NCBI GenBank assembly: GCA_000285855.2
Contig: HE978651.1
Location: 1,785,115-1,849,114, forward strand
DNA: 64,000 nucleotides
Direction: 5' to 3'
From: Ruminococcus sp. JC304
GTDB taxonomy: Bacteria; Bacillota; Clostridia; Lachnospirales; Lachnospiraceae
Part shown: in pieces, positions 1 through 6,430 of the stretch
How the letters are laid out: each line of letters opens with the position of its first letter
How positions within the stretch are numbered: the first letter of the stretch is position 1
Notes under the pieces: generated by a model
The model's input: only the letters and a program-made list of their open reading frames with translations
Databases searched by the model: none
Told to the model about the DNA's origin: nothing
Position numbers and translations under genes: made by a program

Positions 1-630
1 GATCAGCCAAAGGGAAAGTTCCTCCATATTCAAAATATCATCCTTGATAGAACCCACACAGGCAAGGCGCATTCCCACCTGCTGGTCTTCAAATTTTGGC
101 CAGAGAATTCCCGGAGTATCCAGAAGCTCCACCCCCTTATTCAGGCGGATCCACTGTTTTCCTTTGGTAACTCCTGGTTTGTTTCCTGTTTTTGCACAGG
201 CTTTTCCTGCAAAAGTATTAATAAAGGTAGATTTGCCTACATTTGGAATTCCTACCACCATGGCACGGATCGGACGGTTTTTAATCCCGCGTCTCCGGTC
301 TCTCTCTGTTTTCTCTTTACACGCCTCCAGGATCACGTTCTGAATTGCCTTCATGCCGGAACCCTTTCTGGAGTCTATCTTTACCACAAAAAAGCCTTTG
401 CTCTGAAAATAAGCCTTCCAGGCCTCATTCTGCCTTTCATCTGCCAGATCCGCTTTATTCAGCAAAATCAGTCGGGCTTTGTTTTTTCCAAGTTCATCAA
501 TATCCGGGTTTCTGCTGGAAAGAGGCACACGGGCATCAACCAGCTCAATGATCAGATCGATCAGCTTGATATCTTCCTGCATCTGCCTTTTAGCTTTGGT
601 CATATGACCAGGATACCACTGTACGTTCAT
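1..630 (-). CDS. rbgA: Ribosome biogenesis GTPase RbgA/YlqF (3' end cut by window edge)
   Basis: Circularly permuted GTPase that acts in late 50S subunit assembly in Firmicutes. The first 210 codons are present, beginning MNVQWYPGHMTKAKRQM, the usual YlqF N-terminus. The G motifs appear in permuted order: NKAD (G4) precedes the P-loop GIPNVGKST (G1), followed by DTPG (G3). The reading frame is open to base 1, so the C-terminal RNA-binding part lies outside the window. The ATG lies 7 nt after the lepB stop with a weak AAAGG-like site, so it is probably co-transcribed with lepB. The order rplS, lepB, rbgA is a common Firmicute arrangement. Identification is secure; only the missing end is unknown. 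Confidence 0.95.
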   Translation of the reverse strand, partial: MNVQWYPGHMTKAKRQMQEDIKLIDLIIELVDARVPLSSRNPDIDELGKNKARLILLNKADLADERQNEAWKAYFQSKGFFVVKIDSRKGSGMKAIQNVILEACKEKTERDRRRGIKNRPIRAMVVGIPNVGKSTFINTFAGKACAKTGNKPGVTKGKQWIRLNKGVELLDTPGILWPKFEDQQVGMRLACVGSIKDDILNMEELSLWLI

Positions 631-637
631 AACTTAC

Positions 638-1240
638 CTAACCTTTCAAAAATCCAATTTTACTTCTGGGAGATATGGTAAACCATAACTTACCCACAAT
701 ATATTTTTTCTTTACATTTCCGATATCAGCATACCGGCTGTCTTCACTGTTGTTCCTGTTGTCACCCAGCACAAAATATTCACCGCTTTCCAGCGAAACC
801 GCACTGGAAGCAAGTCCCCCATTGCTGATCTCAGGAAAATCACCGTCATTTTCATAGACAGCACCATTGATCAGGATTTTTCCTCCTGAAATCTGTACTG
901 TCTCGCCGGGAAGCCCGATCACACGGCTGATATGAAGAGCTGCATCGTCACTTCCATTGGTTTTAAAAACAATAATATCACCTCTTTGGGGAGAAGATAT
1001 TTTATAAATCCCTTTATTAACTAAAAAACGTTCTCCTACAGACAGAGTTGGTTCCATGGCACTTTCCTGCATAGTCACAGACTGAAACATCATGATTCCC
1101 ACTACAATGGCAAAAAACAAAGTTACCAGAATCTCAAATATCCATGTAACAATCCTGCGGGTTTTGGCATTTTCCAGCCTGACCTCCAGCTTATCCTCTG
1201 CCTTATCCTTAAATCTGGATTCTTTTTTCCAATTCTTCAT
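638..1240 (-). CDS. lepB: Signal peptidase I homologue with altered active site
   Basis: Type I signal peptidase family (S26), about 200 residues, with one N-terminal membrane segment near residues 29-51. The family boxes are recognisable: AMEPTL near 61-66, RGDIIVF near 87-92 and SRVIGLPGETV near 105-115. In family members the residue before MEPTL is the nucleophilic Ser and the residue before RVIGLPG is the general-base Lys. Here these are Ala61 (codon GCC) and Ser105, so both members of the catalytic dyad are replaced. A start at 1240 is preferred over an upstream in-frame ATG at 1273 because AGGAGA precedes it and the upstream ATG has no ribosome site. It lies between rplS and rbgA. The family is certain; peptidase activity is doubtful and a pseudoenzyme is inferred. 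Confidence 0.85.
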   Translation of the reverse strand: MKNWKKESRFKDKAEDKLEVRLENAKTRRIVTWIFEILVTLFFAIVVGIMMFQSVTMQESAMEPTLSVGERFLVNKGIYKISSPQRGDIIVFKTNGSDDAALHISRVIGLPGETVQISGGKILINGAVYENDGDFPEISNGGLASSAVSLESGEYFVLGDNRNNSEDSRYADIGNVKKKYIVGKLWFTISPRSKIGFLKG

Positions 1241-1315
1241 ATTTATTGAAATCTCCTGACCGTTCCCTTGCATTCACAACGATGCCACTCTCAGAGGGGC
1301 ATATATGTTCAGCAT

Positions 1316-1351
1316 CGAAAAAGAGGGACAATACACAAGTTATTGTCCCTT
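1316..1351 (-). terminator. Intrinsic terminator after rplS
   Basis: A 9-10 bp stem (GGGACAATA, 7-nt loop, TATTGTCCC) is followed on the minus strand by TCTTTTTCG. It lies about 20 nt beyond the rplS stop, so lepB-rbgA is reached by read-through or has its own promoter. Confidence 0.8.
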
Positions 1352-1372
1352 CTTTCAAATTAATTCATGAAA

Positions 1373-1720
1373 TTATTTAACAAGCTCTTTAACCTTAGCA
1401 GCTTTACCTACACGGTCTCTTAAGTAGTTCAGTTTCGCACGACGTACTTTACCACGACGGATAACTTCTACTTTAACAACATGTGGGGAATGCAGTGGCC
1501 ATGTTTTTTCAACGCCTACACCGTTAGAATTCTTTCTTACAGTGAAAGTAGCTCTGTTGCTTCCGCCCTGTTTCTTAAGAACTGTTCCTTCAAAAATCTG
1601 AACACGCTCACGGTTACCCTCTTTGATCAGCGCGTGTACTCTTACAGTATCACCAGTTTTGAATTCCGGTACTTCAGCTTTCAGCTGAGCAGCTTCGATG
1701 TTTTTGATAATTTCGTTCAT
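1373..1720 (-). CDS. rplS: 50S ribosomal protein L19
   Basis: Ribosomal protein L19 of the large subunit, located at the 30S-50S interface. The 115-residue product beginning [12 protein letters not shown] carries typical L19 sequence: [49 protein letters not shown] and [12 protein letters not shown]-like motifs near the C-terminus. The start at 1720 is chosen because AGGAG lies 9 nt upstream and the length matches the family; an ATG 20 codons further upstream only adds a non-conserved tail. A strong terminator follows. lepB and rbgA lie downstream on the same strand. Confidence 0.97.
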   Translation of the reverse strand: MNEIIKNIEAAQLKAEVPEFKTGDTVRVHALIKEGNRERVQIFEGTVLKKQGGSNRATFTVRKNSNGVGVEKTWPLHSPHVVKVEVIRRGKVRRAKLNYLRDRVGKAAKVKELVK

Positions 1721-1859
1721 TTTATTTTCTCCTATTCTTATATGGATGTTCTTAATACAATTTTTGTAACAGAGGACCATCTTTTTTCACAACATTTGTG
1801 ATTATACTATAGAGCAATGCAGTTTGCAAGCCTTTTTTACAATCTTTTGATAACCAGGG

Positions 1860-2050
1860 CCAAAAATTCAAAAAGTCGTTCGTGCTTGCACGATAAGACT
1901 TTTGAATTTGGGGCCCGCCAAACATGAGAAAGTAGCGATTTACGCAGTAAATCAGCGGATTTCGAATGTTTGAGAATTGCGGGAGCTGCTTCGCAGCGGA
2001 GCAATTCGTGGATATCAAGTTAGGGGCAAAATATTTTTTGCCCCTAACTT
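1860..2050. repeat. Cluster of four consecutive palindromes between map and rplS
   Basis: The intergenic stretch downstream of map holds four hairpins in a row. The first (1860-1913) has arms CAAATTCAAAAGTC and a second inner stem CGTGC/GCACG. The second (about 1919-1972) has arms CAAACAT/ATGTTTG around a GATTTAC/GTAAATC stem. The third (1974-2007) has GAATTGC/GCAATTC and GCTGC/GCAGC stems. The fourth has perfect 15-bp arms (2017-2031 and 2036-2050) and ends 5 nt from the map stop codon. None has a clear poly-U tail, so simple terminators are not a full explanation. No coding potential is seen. Confidence 0.8.
1974..2016 (+). repeat. Dispersed 43-nt palindromic repeat, copy 1 (between map and rplS)
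   Basis: Same element as at 21593-21635, in opposite orientation, with four substitutions. The hairpin stems GAATTGC/GCAATTC and GCTGC/GCAGC are intact in both copies. Confidence 0.75.
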
Positions 2051-2054
2051 CCTT

Positions 2055-2930
2055 TCACCAACAGATCACTTCGCAACCGGTTTCTGTGACCAGAACAGTA
2101 ACCTCCCACTGTGCGGAGGGAAGTCCATCCTCTGTACGCACAGTCCATTCATCCAGCTCATCTGTCCAGATCTCATCGCTTCCCATATTAACCATAGGTT
2201 CGATTGTAAACATCATACCCGGCACCATGAGAACGCCGGTATTTTCTTCTGATACATAGCTTACCCATGGATCCTCATGGAACTCCACACCTACTCCGTG
2301 GCCACCGATCTCCCGTACCACAGAAAAACCATTTTCTACTGCATGCTTATGTACTGCGCTGCCCATATTTCCGATAGGGGTCCATGGCTTTACCATGGAG
2401 ATACCGATCTCCACGCATTCCTTTGTCACCTTTACCAGCTTTTCCTTTTCAGGACTTACCTTGCCAATGCAGAACATTCTGGAGGAATCAGAATAATATC
2501 CGTTATAGATTGTGGATACATCCACATTGATAATATCCCCCTCTTTAAGGATCTCCTCCTCATTGGGAATTCCGTGGCATACTACATCATCAACAGAGGT
2601 ACACACGCTTTTGGGGAAGCCTTCGTAATCAAGGGGTGCCGGGATTCCTCCATGGCGGACAGTCTCCTCATGAACCCATCTGTTAATCTCCGCCGTAGAA
2701 ATTCCGGGACGGATATGCTCCTCAACATAATCAAGTACAGCAATGTTGATCTTACAGCTCTCTTTAATCTTTTCAATCTGCTCAGGGGTTTTGATCAGGC
2801 TGTGGTCGATCACTGCATACCCCTCCCGCTTCATTGCCTCCATTTTCTCATCAAACGCCTCATGGCATTTCTTGTATTTTTTTCCGCTTCCGCACCAGCA
2901 CGGATCATTTCTGCCGATTTTTACAGACAT
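2055..2930 (-). CDS. map: Type I methionine aminopeptidase with SEC-C zinc motif
   Basis: Removes the initiator methionine from nascent proteins in the cytosol. The 291-residue protein begins with a SEC-C zinc-binding motif (CxCx8CH; Cys11, Cys13, Cys22, His23) of the kind also found at the SecA C-terminus, then a full pita-bread MetAP fold. Metal ligands are visible in NVDVSTIYNGYYSDSS (two Asp), GGHGVG (His), FTIEPMV (Glu) and QWEVTV (Glu). AAGGAG lies just upstream of the ATG, and only 22 nt separate it from the ZorB-like gene, so it is likely co-transcribed with that pair. The SEC-C extension is common in clostridial MetAP1 and may help it dock on ribosomes (inference). Confidence 0.95.
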   Translation of the reverse strand: MSVKIGRNDPCWCGSGKKYKKCHEAFDEKMEAMKREGYAVIDHSLIKTPEQIEKIKESCKINIAVLDYVEEHIRPGISTAEINRWVHEETVRHGGIPAPLDYEGFPKSVCTSVDDVVCHGIPNEEEILKEGDIINVDVSTIYNGYYSDSSRMFCIGKVSPEKEKLVKVTKECVEIGISMVKPWTPIGNMGSAVHKHAVENGFSVVREIGGHGVGVEFHEDPWVSYVSEENTGVLMVPGMMFTIEPMVNMGSDEIWTDELDEWTVRTEDGLPSAQWEVTVLVTETGCEVICW

Positions 2931-2952
2931 ATATTTTAACGCTCCTTAGTTT

Positions 2953-3945
2953 CTATTCATCCGCGGATTTCTTGTCTTTGGATGTTTCTTCTTTTGTTGT
3001 ATTGCCCTCATCTGTTGTATTACTTTCATCTGAAGACATGATCTGATTCAGTTCATCGATCATCTCTTCATCTTTTAAGCGGAATTTTACCTCCACTCGT
3101 CTGGACGCATCCTTATTTACATTTCCCTGGGCATCCAGAATGGGATTTGCACTGGAATGTCCGTTTACAGTCAGATAGGTCTGAAGATCTGAAATCTGAT
3201 TCTCATTCAGGAAATCCTCACGGATCTCAGTAAGGTACTCTGCCACTGCCAGGGAACGTCTCTGGGACAGCTCCAGGTTATAGGTATAGTCACCGTCTGT
3301 ATCTGTATAGCCGTCAATAATAATCTCTGCCAGATATTTCTTGTACTCATCCTGCAAAAGAACCTTACAGTAAATGGGAAGAATATTGGAAAGCTCTGCC
3401 TTACCTTCGTCTGTCAGCTCTGCCTGGTCATAGTCAAACAGTACGCTGGCATTTAAAGTCAGAGCTCCTGTCTGGGAATCAATATTTACACTAACATTGT
3501 TTTTTTCAAATTCTTTCTGTAAAGCTTCGATAACGTCTGCTTTTACACCAATAATATTATCAATCTTCTGCTGCTGTTCGGACAGAAGGGTGGTCTTTTC
3601 ATCCAGGGCGCTTTTTTGTTTCTTCAAAGTAGCCTGCTGCTTTTTCAGCTTGGCCGCAAGCTCTTCCAGCTGCTTTTTCTGTTTATCCAGCTGTTCATCC
3701 TGAGAACTTAGCTTGCTGTCTTTTTCATCCAGCTCATTCTGCTGAGCAAGGATTTCCGCAGTATACTGCTCCTGTAGGGCAATTTTGTCATCTCTTTCCT
3801 TGATGCTCTCATTATAGCTTTTCTGTGCCTGAAAAAGAGTGACGCACATAATCAGGACGAAAAGGAGCAATACACCGGCCATCATATCAGAATAGGAACG
3901 CCAGACATTAAATCCGCCTTCCTCTGATTTCTTCTTTTTGCGCAT
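2953..3945 (-). CDS. MotB/ZorB-like peptidoglycan-anchored stator subunit
   Basis: 330-residue protein with one transmembrane helix near residues 20-40 that carries Asp20 (motif YSDMMAGVLLLF), the position of the ion-carrying Asp in MotB, ExbD and ZorB. A glutamine- and lysine-rich coiled coil follows (about 45-135), then an OmpA/MotB-type peptidoglycan-binding domain (about 165-295) with LFDYDQAELTDEG, DGYTDTDGDYTYN, LSQRRS and ASRRVEVKF. It sits 15 nt downstream of the MotA/ZorA-like gene. Together the two should form a 5:2 proton- or sodium-driven channel clamped to the wall. No flagellar or Ton/Tol genes are nearby. ZorB-like is my preferred reading; a generic MotB homologue is the alternative. 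Confidence 0.85.
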   Translation of the reverse strand: MRKKKKSEEGGFNVWRSYSDMMAGVLLLFVLIMCVTLFQAQKSYNESIKERDDKIALQEQYTAEILAQQNELDEKDSKLSSQDEQLDKQKKQLEELAAKLKKQQATLKKQKSALDEKTTLLSEQQQKIDNIIGVKADVIEALQKEFEKNNVSVNIDSQTGALTLNASVLFDYDQAELTDEGKAELSNILPIYCKVLLQDEYKKYLAEIIIDGYTDTDGDYTYNLELSQRRSLAVAEYLTEIREDFLNENQISDLQTYLTVNGHSSANPILDAQGNVNKDASRRVEVKFRLKDEEMIDELNQIMSSDESNTTDEGNTTKEETSKDKKSADE

Positions 3946-3960
3946 AGTCTTCTCCTTTTC

Positions 3961-5613
3961 TTATCTGAATAAACCGAATTTCCCTTTCTGAGGAGTTTTG
4001 GAAAGTTCCCTCAGGTTTCTGTTCATTTCTTCCAGGAGAGCCTCCTGTTTTTCTCCCTGCTCCTTCATAAGAGCATATAACCGATCAATAGACTGTCTGT
4101 CAGCCATTCTGGAAGCATTCAGATTCTGCTGTCCTCCTGCCAGAGAAATATTGCCATTTTCCTTTGTAACTGAAATATCTGTCAGAAGTCTGCGCACCTC
4201 TTCCATGGTCTGTAACGTCTTATCCTGGCAGGACGCAAAATCTGCCAGTCTTTTTTCCAGTTCTTCCATTACCTGCCGGTTTGCATTGAGCACATCTGTA
4301 CCTGTCTGACTGGCAGCAGAAACCTTTTCCATTCCCTGGGAAGCTGTCTCCACATATCTCTGCATGGTCTGGTTGCAGGCTACCCAGAATTTAGCAGAGG
4401 TTTTCTCAGCCTCTTTGAGATAATCTGCCACTCTCTGATAGTCCTGCTGCTGCATTTTCTGGATCTCCTGATTATCCTGGGCGATCCTGGAAGCAGTAGA
4501 CATATAACGTCCCTGGGCATTTCCAAGTTCATTGACCATGTCCTTCATGGTTTCACTCTGTCTCTCATAGGAAGAATTCAGCTGATCGCTCATAGTATGA
4601 TACAGGTTGGTGGTATATTCTGTATTTTCCTTCTGGGCTTTCTTTAACTGCGCCAGAGCATCATTAAAATCTTTAAACTGCATCTTAAAGGAGCCGTTCA
4701 TCTCCCGCAGGAAAGAACGGAGAATCTCCTGCATCACATCCTGCTGGCAGCTGGTCACAGATTCTGTCAGCACATCCAGAGATTCATTCATCTTCTGGAA
4801 AGTAGGATTAATGGCCTTTTCAAAGCTCTGTGCCATTTCTGCAGAAAGCTGCTCTGCCATCTGTTTCATAGCCTTTACCTGAAGCTTCTGGCTGGCAACC
4901 ATAAGATTTCTGGATTCATTCTCTGCTGTAGGCAGGACATAAATATGGAATTTCTCCAGAAACGCCTGAAGCTTCTCATTCATATCAGAGAAAACACTCT
5001 TCATCCCTGAGGTATAAATAATAGCAAAAGCAATTCCATAGATAGAGGTCAGGAAGGCAACCTTAATACCTGCCACCAATGAAGACACAGAATTGGTCAT
5101 TGTCTCGTAGCTGGAGGGTTCAAAGTTCTTAAGTCCCCATACCAGACCGATAAAGGTTCCCAGAATACCCAGACTTGTAAAAATATCCGGGATCATTTCC
5201 AGAATACGCTTATGTACATGAAGATCAATATCATCTTCATTGATATAGTCCTCGATCTCACCAATACCTTCTTTTGCCTGATTCATTCCATCCACAAAGT
5301 CATCCAGCCTTCCGTCCAGATATTTGTGATCAAAAATCCCTTTCAGGTAGACAAGGCTTTCATTTTTTACCTTGCCGGGCGTTTTGAAAATGCCTGTCAG
5401 CTCCTCTTTTCCTCTGTGAAGGGCCTGTCCGATCCCTTCAACCCTGAACATTCCGCCCAGCATTCCAGCCAGGTAAAGCACTGTCATGATCGCCAGAAAC
5501 ACAAAGTTATAGATCATGGTACTGACAGAACCCTTACCTGTAAAAACTGTCATTGCAATACATCCTGCCAGCACCGCCAAAAATGCCAGCAGATTTAAAA
5601 CCTTTTTGCTCAT
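3961..5613 (-). CDS. MotA/ZorA-like proton-channel protein with long cytoplasmic coiled-coil tail
   Basis: 550-residue inner-membrane protein. Hydrophobic segments lie near residues 4-23 and 32-52, with the conserved pair of MotA/TolQ/ExbB helices later (IPDIFTSLGILGTFIGLVWG and VAFLTSIYGIAFAIIYT). The C-terminal half, from roughly residue 225, is a long predicted coiled coil rich in Gln, Glu, Lys and Met, as in ZorA, whose tail extends into the cytoplasm. The start at 5613 is set by a perfect AGGAGGTG 7-8 nt upstream; a longer in-frame extension has no ribosome site. Partner ZorB-like and map genes follow closely. No ZorC, ZorD or ZorE effector is adjacent, so this is an orphan pair. Confidence 0.82.
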   Translation of the reverse strand: MSKKVLNLLAFLAVLAGCIAMTVFTGKGSVSTMIYNFVFLAIMTVLYLAGMLGGMFRVEGIGQALHRGKEELTGIFKTPGKVKNESLVYLKGIFDHKYLDGRLDDFVDGMNQAKEGIGEIEDYINEDDIDLHVHKRILEMIPDIFTSLGILGTFIGLVWGLKNFEPSSYETMTNSVSSLVAGIKVAFLTSIYGIAFAIIYTSGMKSVFSDMNEKLQAFLEKFHIYVLPTAENESRNLMVASQKLQVKAMKQMAEQLSAEMAQSFEKAINPTFQKMNESLDVLTESVTSCQQDVMQEILRSFLREMNGSFKMQFKDFNDALAQLKKAQKENTEYTTNLYHTMSDQLNSSYERQSETMKDMVNELGNAQGRYMSTASRIAQDNQEIQKMQQQDYQRVADYLKEAEKTSAKFWVACNQTMQRYVETASQGMEKVSAASQTGTDVLNANRQVMEELEKRLADFASCQDKTLQTMEEVRRLLTDISVTKENGNISLAGGQQNLNASRMADRQSIDRLYALMKEQGEKQEALLEEMNRNLRELSKTPQKGKFGLFR

Positions 5614-5648
5614 GGTACACCTCCTGTAATCCTCAGTATTTTTTACCA

Positions 5649-5675
5649 GTAACTGTTCCGCATATACACAGTTAC
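5649..5675 (+). repeat. 27-nt palindrome, copy A
   Basis: Pattern GTAACTGTTC, 7-8 variable nt, CACAGTTAC. The 8-bp arms (GTAACTGT/ACAGTTAC) form a hairpin. It lies in the probable 5' leader of the ZorA-like gene, between the promoter and the start codon. Three other copies of the same length and orientation occur at 23933, 47439 and 60052. Confidence 0.75.
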
Positions 5676-5712
5676 ATTTATCATACACAACCGGTATGAA
5701 AAATCTGTAATC

Positions 5713-5741
5713 ATCATATCACAACATCATATCAAGAACAA
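5713..5741 (-). promoter_or_regulatory. Predicted promoter of the ZorA/ZorB-like operon
   Basis: Minus-strand TTGTTC (-35), 17-nt spacer, TATGAT (-10), giving a leader of about 90 nt that contains palindrome copy A. Match to consensus is moderate. Confidence 0.5.
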
Positions 5742-5752
5742 GTAAGACTGCA

Positions 5753-5785
5753 CAAAAAAGTCCTGGACAGCACCTGCCCAGAACT
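5753..5785 (-). terminator. Terminator after the pheT-coupled phosphatase gene
   Basis: On the minus strand, AGTTCTGG and CCAGGACT pair around an 11-nt loop, followed directly by TTTTTTG. This closes the pheST-phosphatase transcript before the ZorA-like promoter. Confidence 0.8.
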
Positions 5786-5821
5786 TCTTTTTCACTCAAA
5801 AGCTCTCTGTAAATTTTCTGT

Positions 5822-6430
5822 TTATGCGTATACCTTATCTTCTTCCAGAAGGCAGGCTTTGCCGTCCTTTACCTCCACAAGATTAACACTACAGTTAGGC
5901 GGTACACAGCCATGCCAGAAATGTGCCTCATCCTGATAAACATTCTGAAGCAGGGCTCTCACAGCACATCCGTGGGAAGAAACCAGAATGGTTTTGTCCT
6001 GCAGCACCGGATCTGTTGTTTTTTCTATCCAGAAATCCCGGGTACGCTTCAGGATATCAGCAATATTCTCACCGTTCTCCGGTCTCTCAAAAGCCAGCGG
6101 CTTATTGAAAAAAATATCCATCTCCGGACTGATAATATTTCCTCCGGCATCCTTAAACTGTGTTCCCTCCAGAACACCAAAATCAATCTCCTGAATCCTC
6201 TTATCAGGAATTACAGGAATTTCTCTGTCTCCCAGCACATAATGTGCAGTCTCCCTGGCTCTGGTCAGAGGACTGGTAAAACAGACATCAAAGGGAACAT
6301 CCTTCAATGCCTCCCCGGTGCGTTTTGCCAGTTCAATTCCTTCCGGTGCCAGGGGAATATCTACAGCCCCCTGCACCTTTTTTAATTTGTTCCACCGGGT
6401 AATTCCATGTCTTAATACATAAATCAGCAT
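5822..6430 (-). CDS. Histidine phosphatase family protein (phosphoglycerate mutase-like)
   Basis: 202-residue cytosolic phosphatase of the branch-1 histidine phosphatase superfamily. It begins MLIYVLRHGITRWNKLKKVQG with the RHG catalytic motif at residues 8-10; the second catalytic His is in VSSHGCAVRALL near residue 151, and TSPLTRARETA supplies the phosphate-pocket Arg. The substrate cannot be read from sequence; relatives act on small phosphorylated metabolites. The ATG overlaps the pheT stop codon (TAATG), implying translational coupling and control by the phenylalanine T-box. Why a phosphatase should be tied to PheRS is unknown. Confidence 0.88.
   Translation of the reverse strand: MLIYVLRHGITRWNKLKKVQGAVDIPLAPEGIELAKRTGEALKDVPFDVCFTSPLTRARETAHYVLGDREIPVIPDKRIQEIDFGVLEGTQFKDAGGNIISPEMDIFFNKPLAFERPENGENIADILKRTRDFWIEKTTDPVLQDKTILVSSHGCAVRALLQNVYQDEAHFWHGCVPPNCSVNLVEVKDGKACLLEEDKVYA

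Noticed and set aside
2085-2110. GTTACTGTTC-like match inside map
   Set aside because: It is coding sequence (VTVLVTET) and the right arm does not match the 27-nt family; taken as chance.
2953-5613. Complete Zorya defence system
   Set aside because: Only ZorA/ZorB-like genes are present; flanking genes are map and a phosphatase, with no ZorC, ZorD or ZorE homologue in the window.
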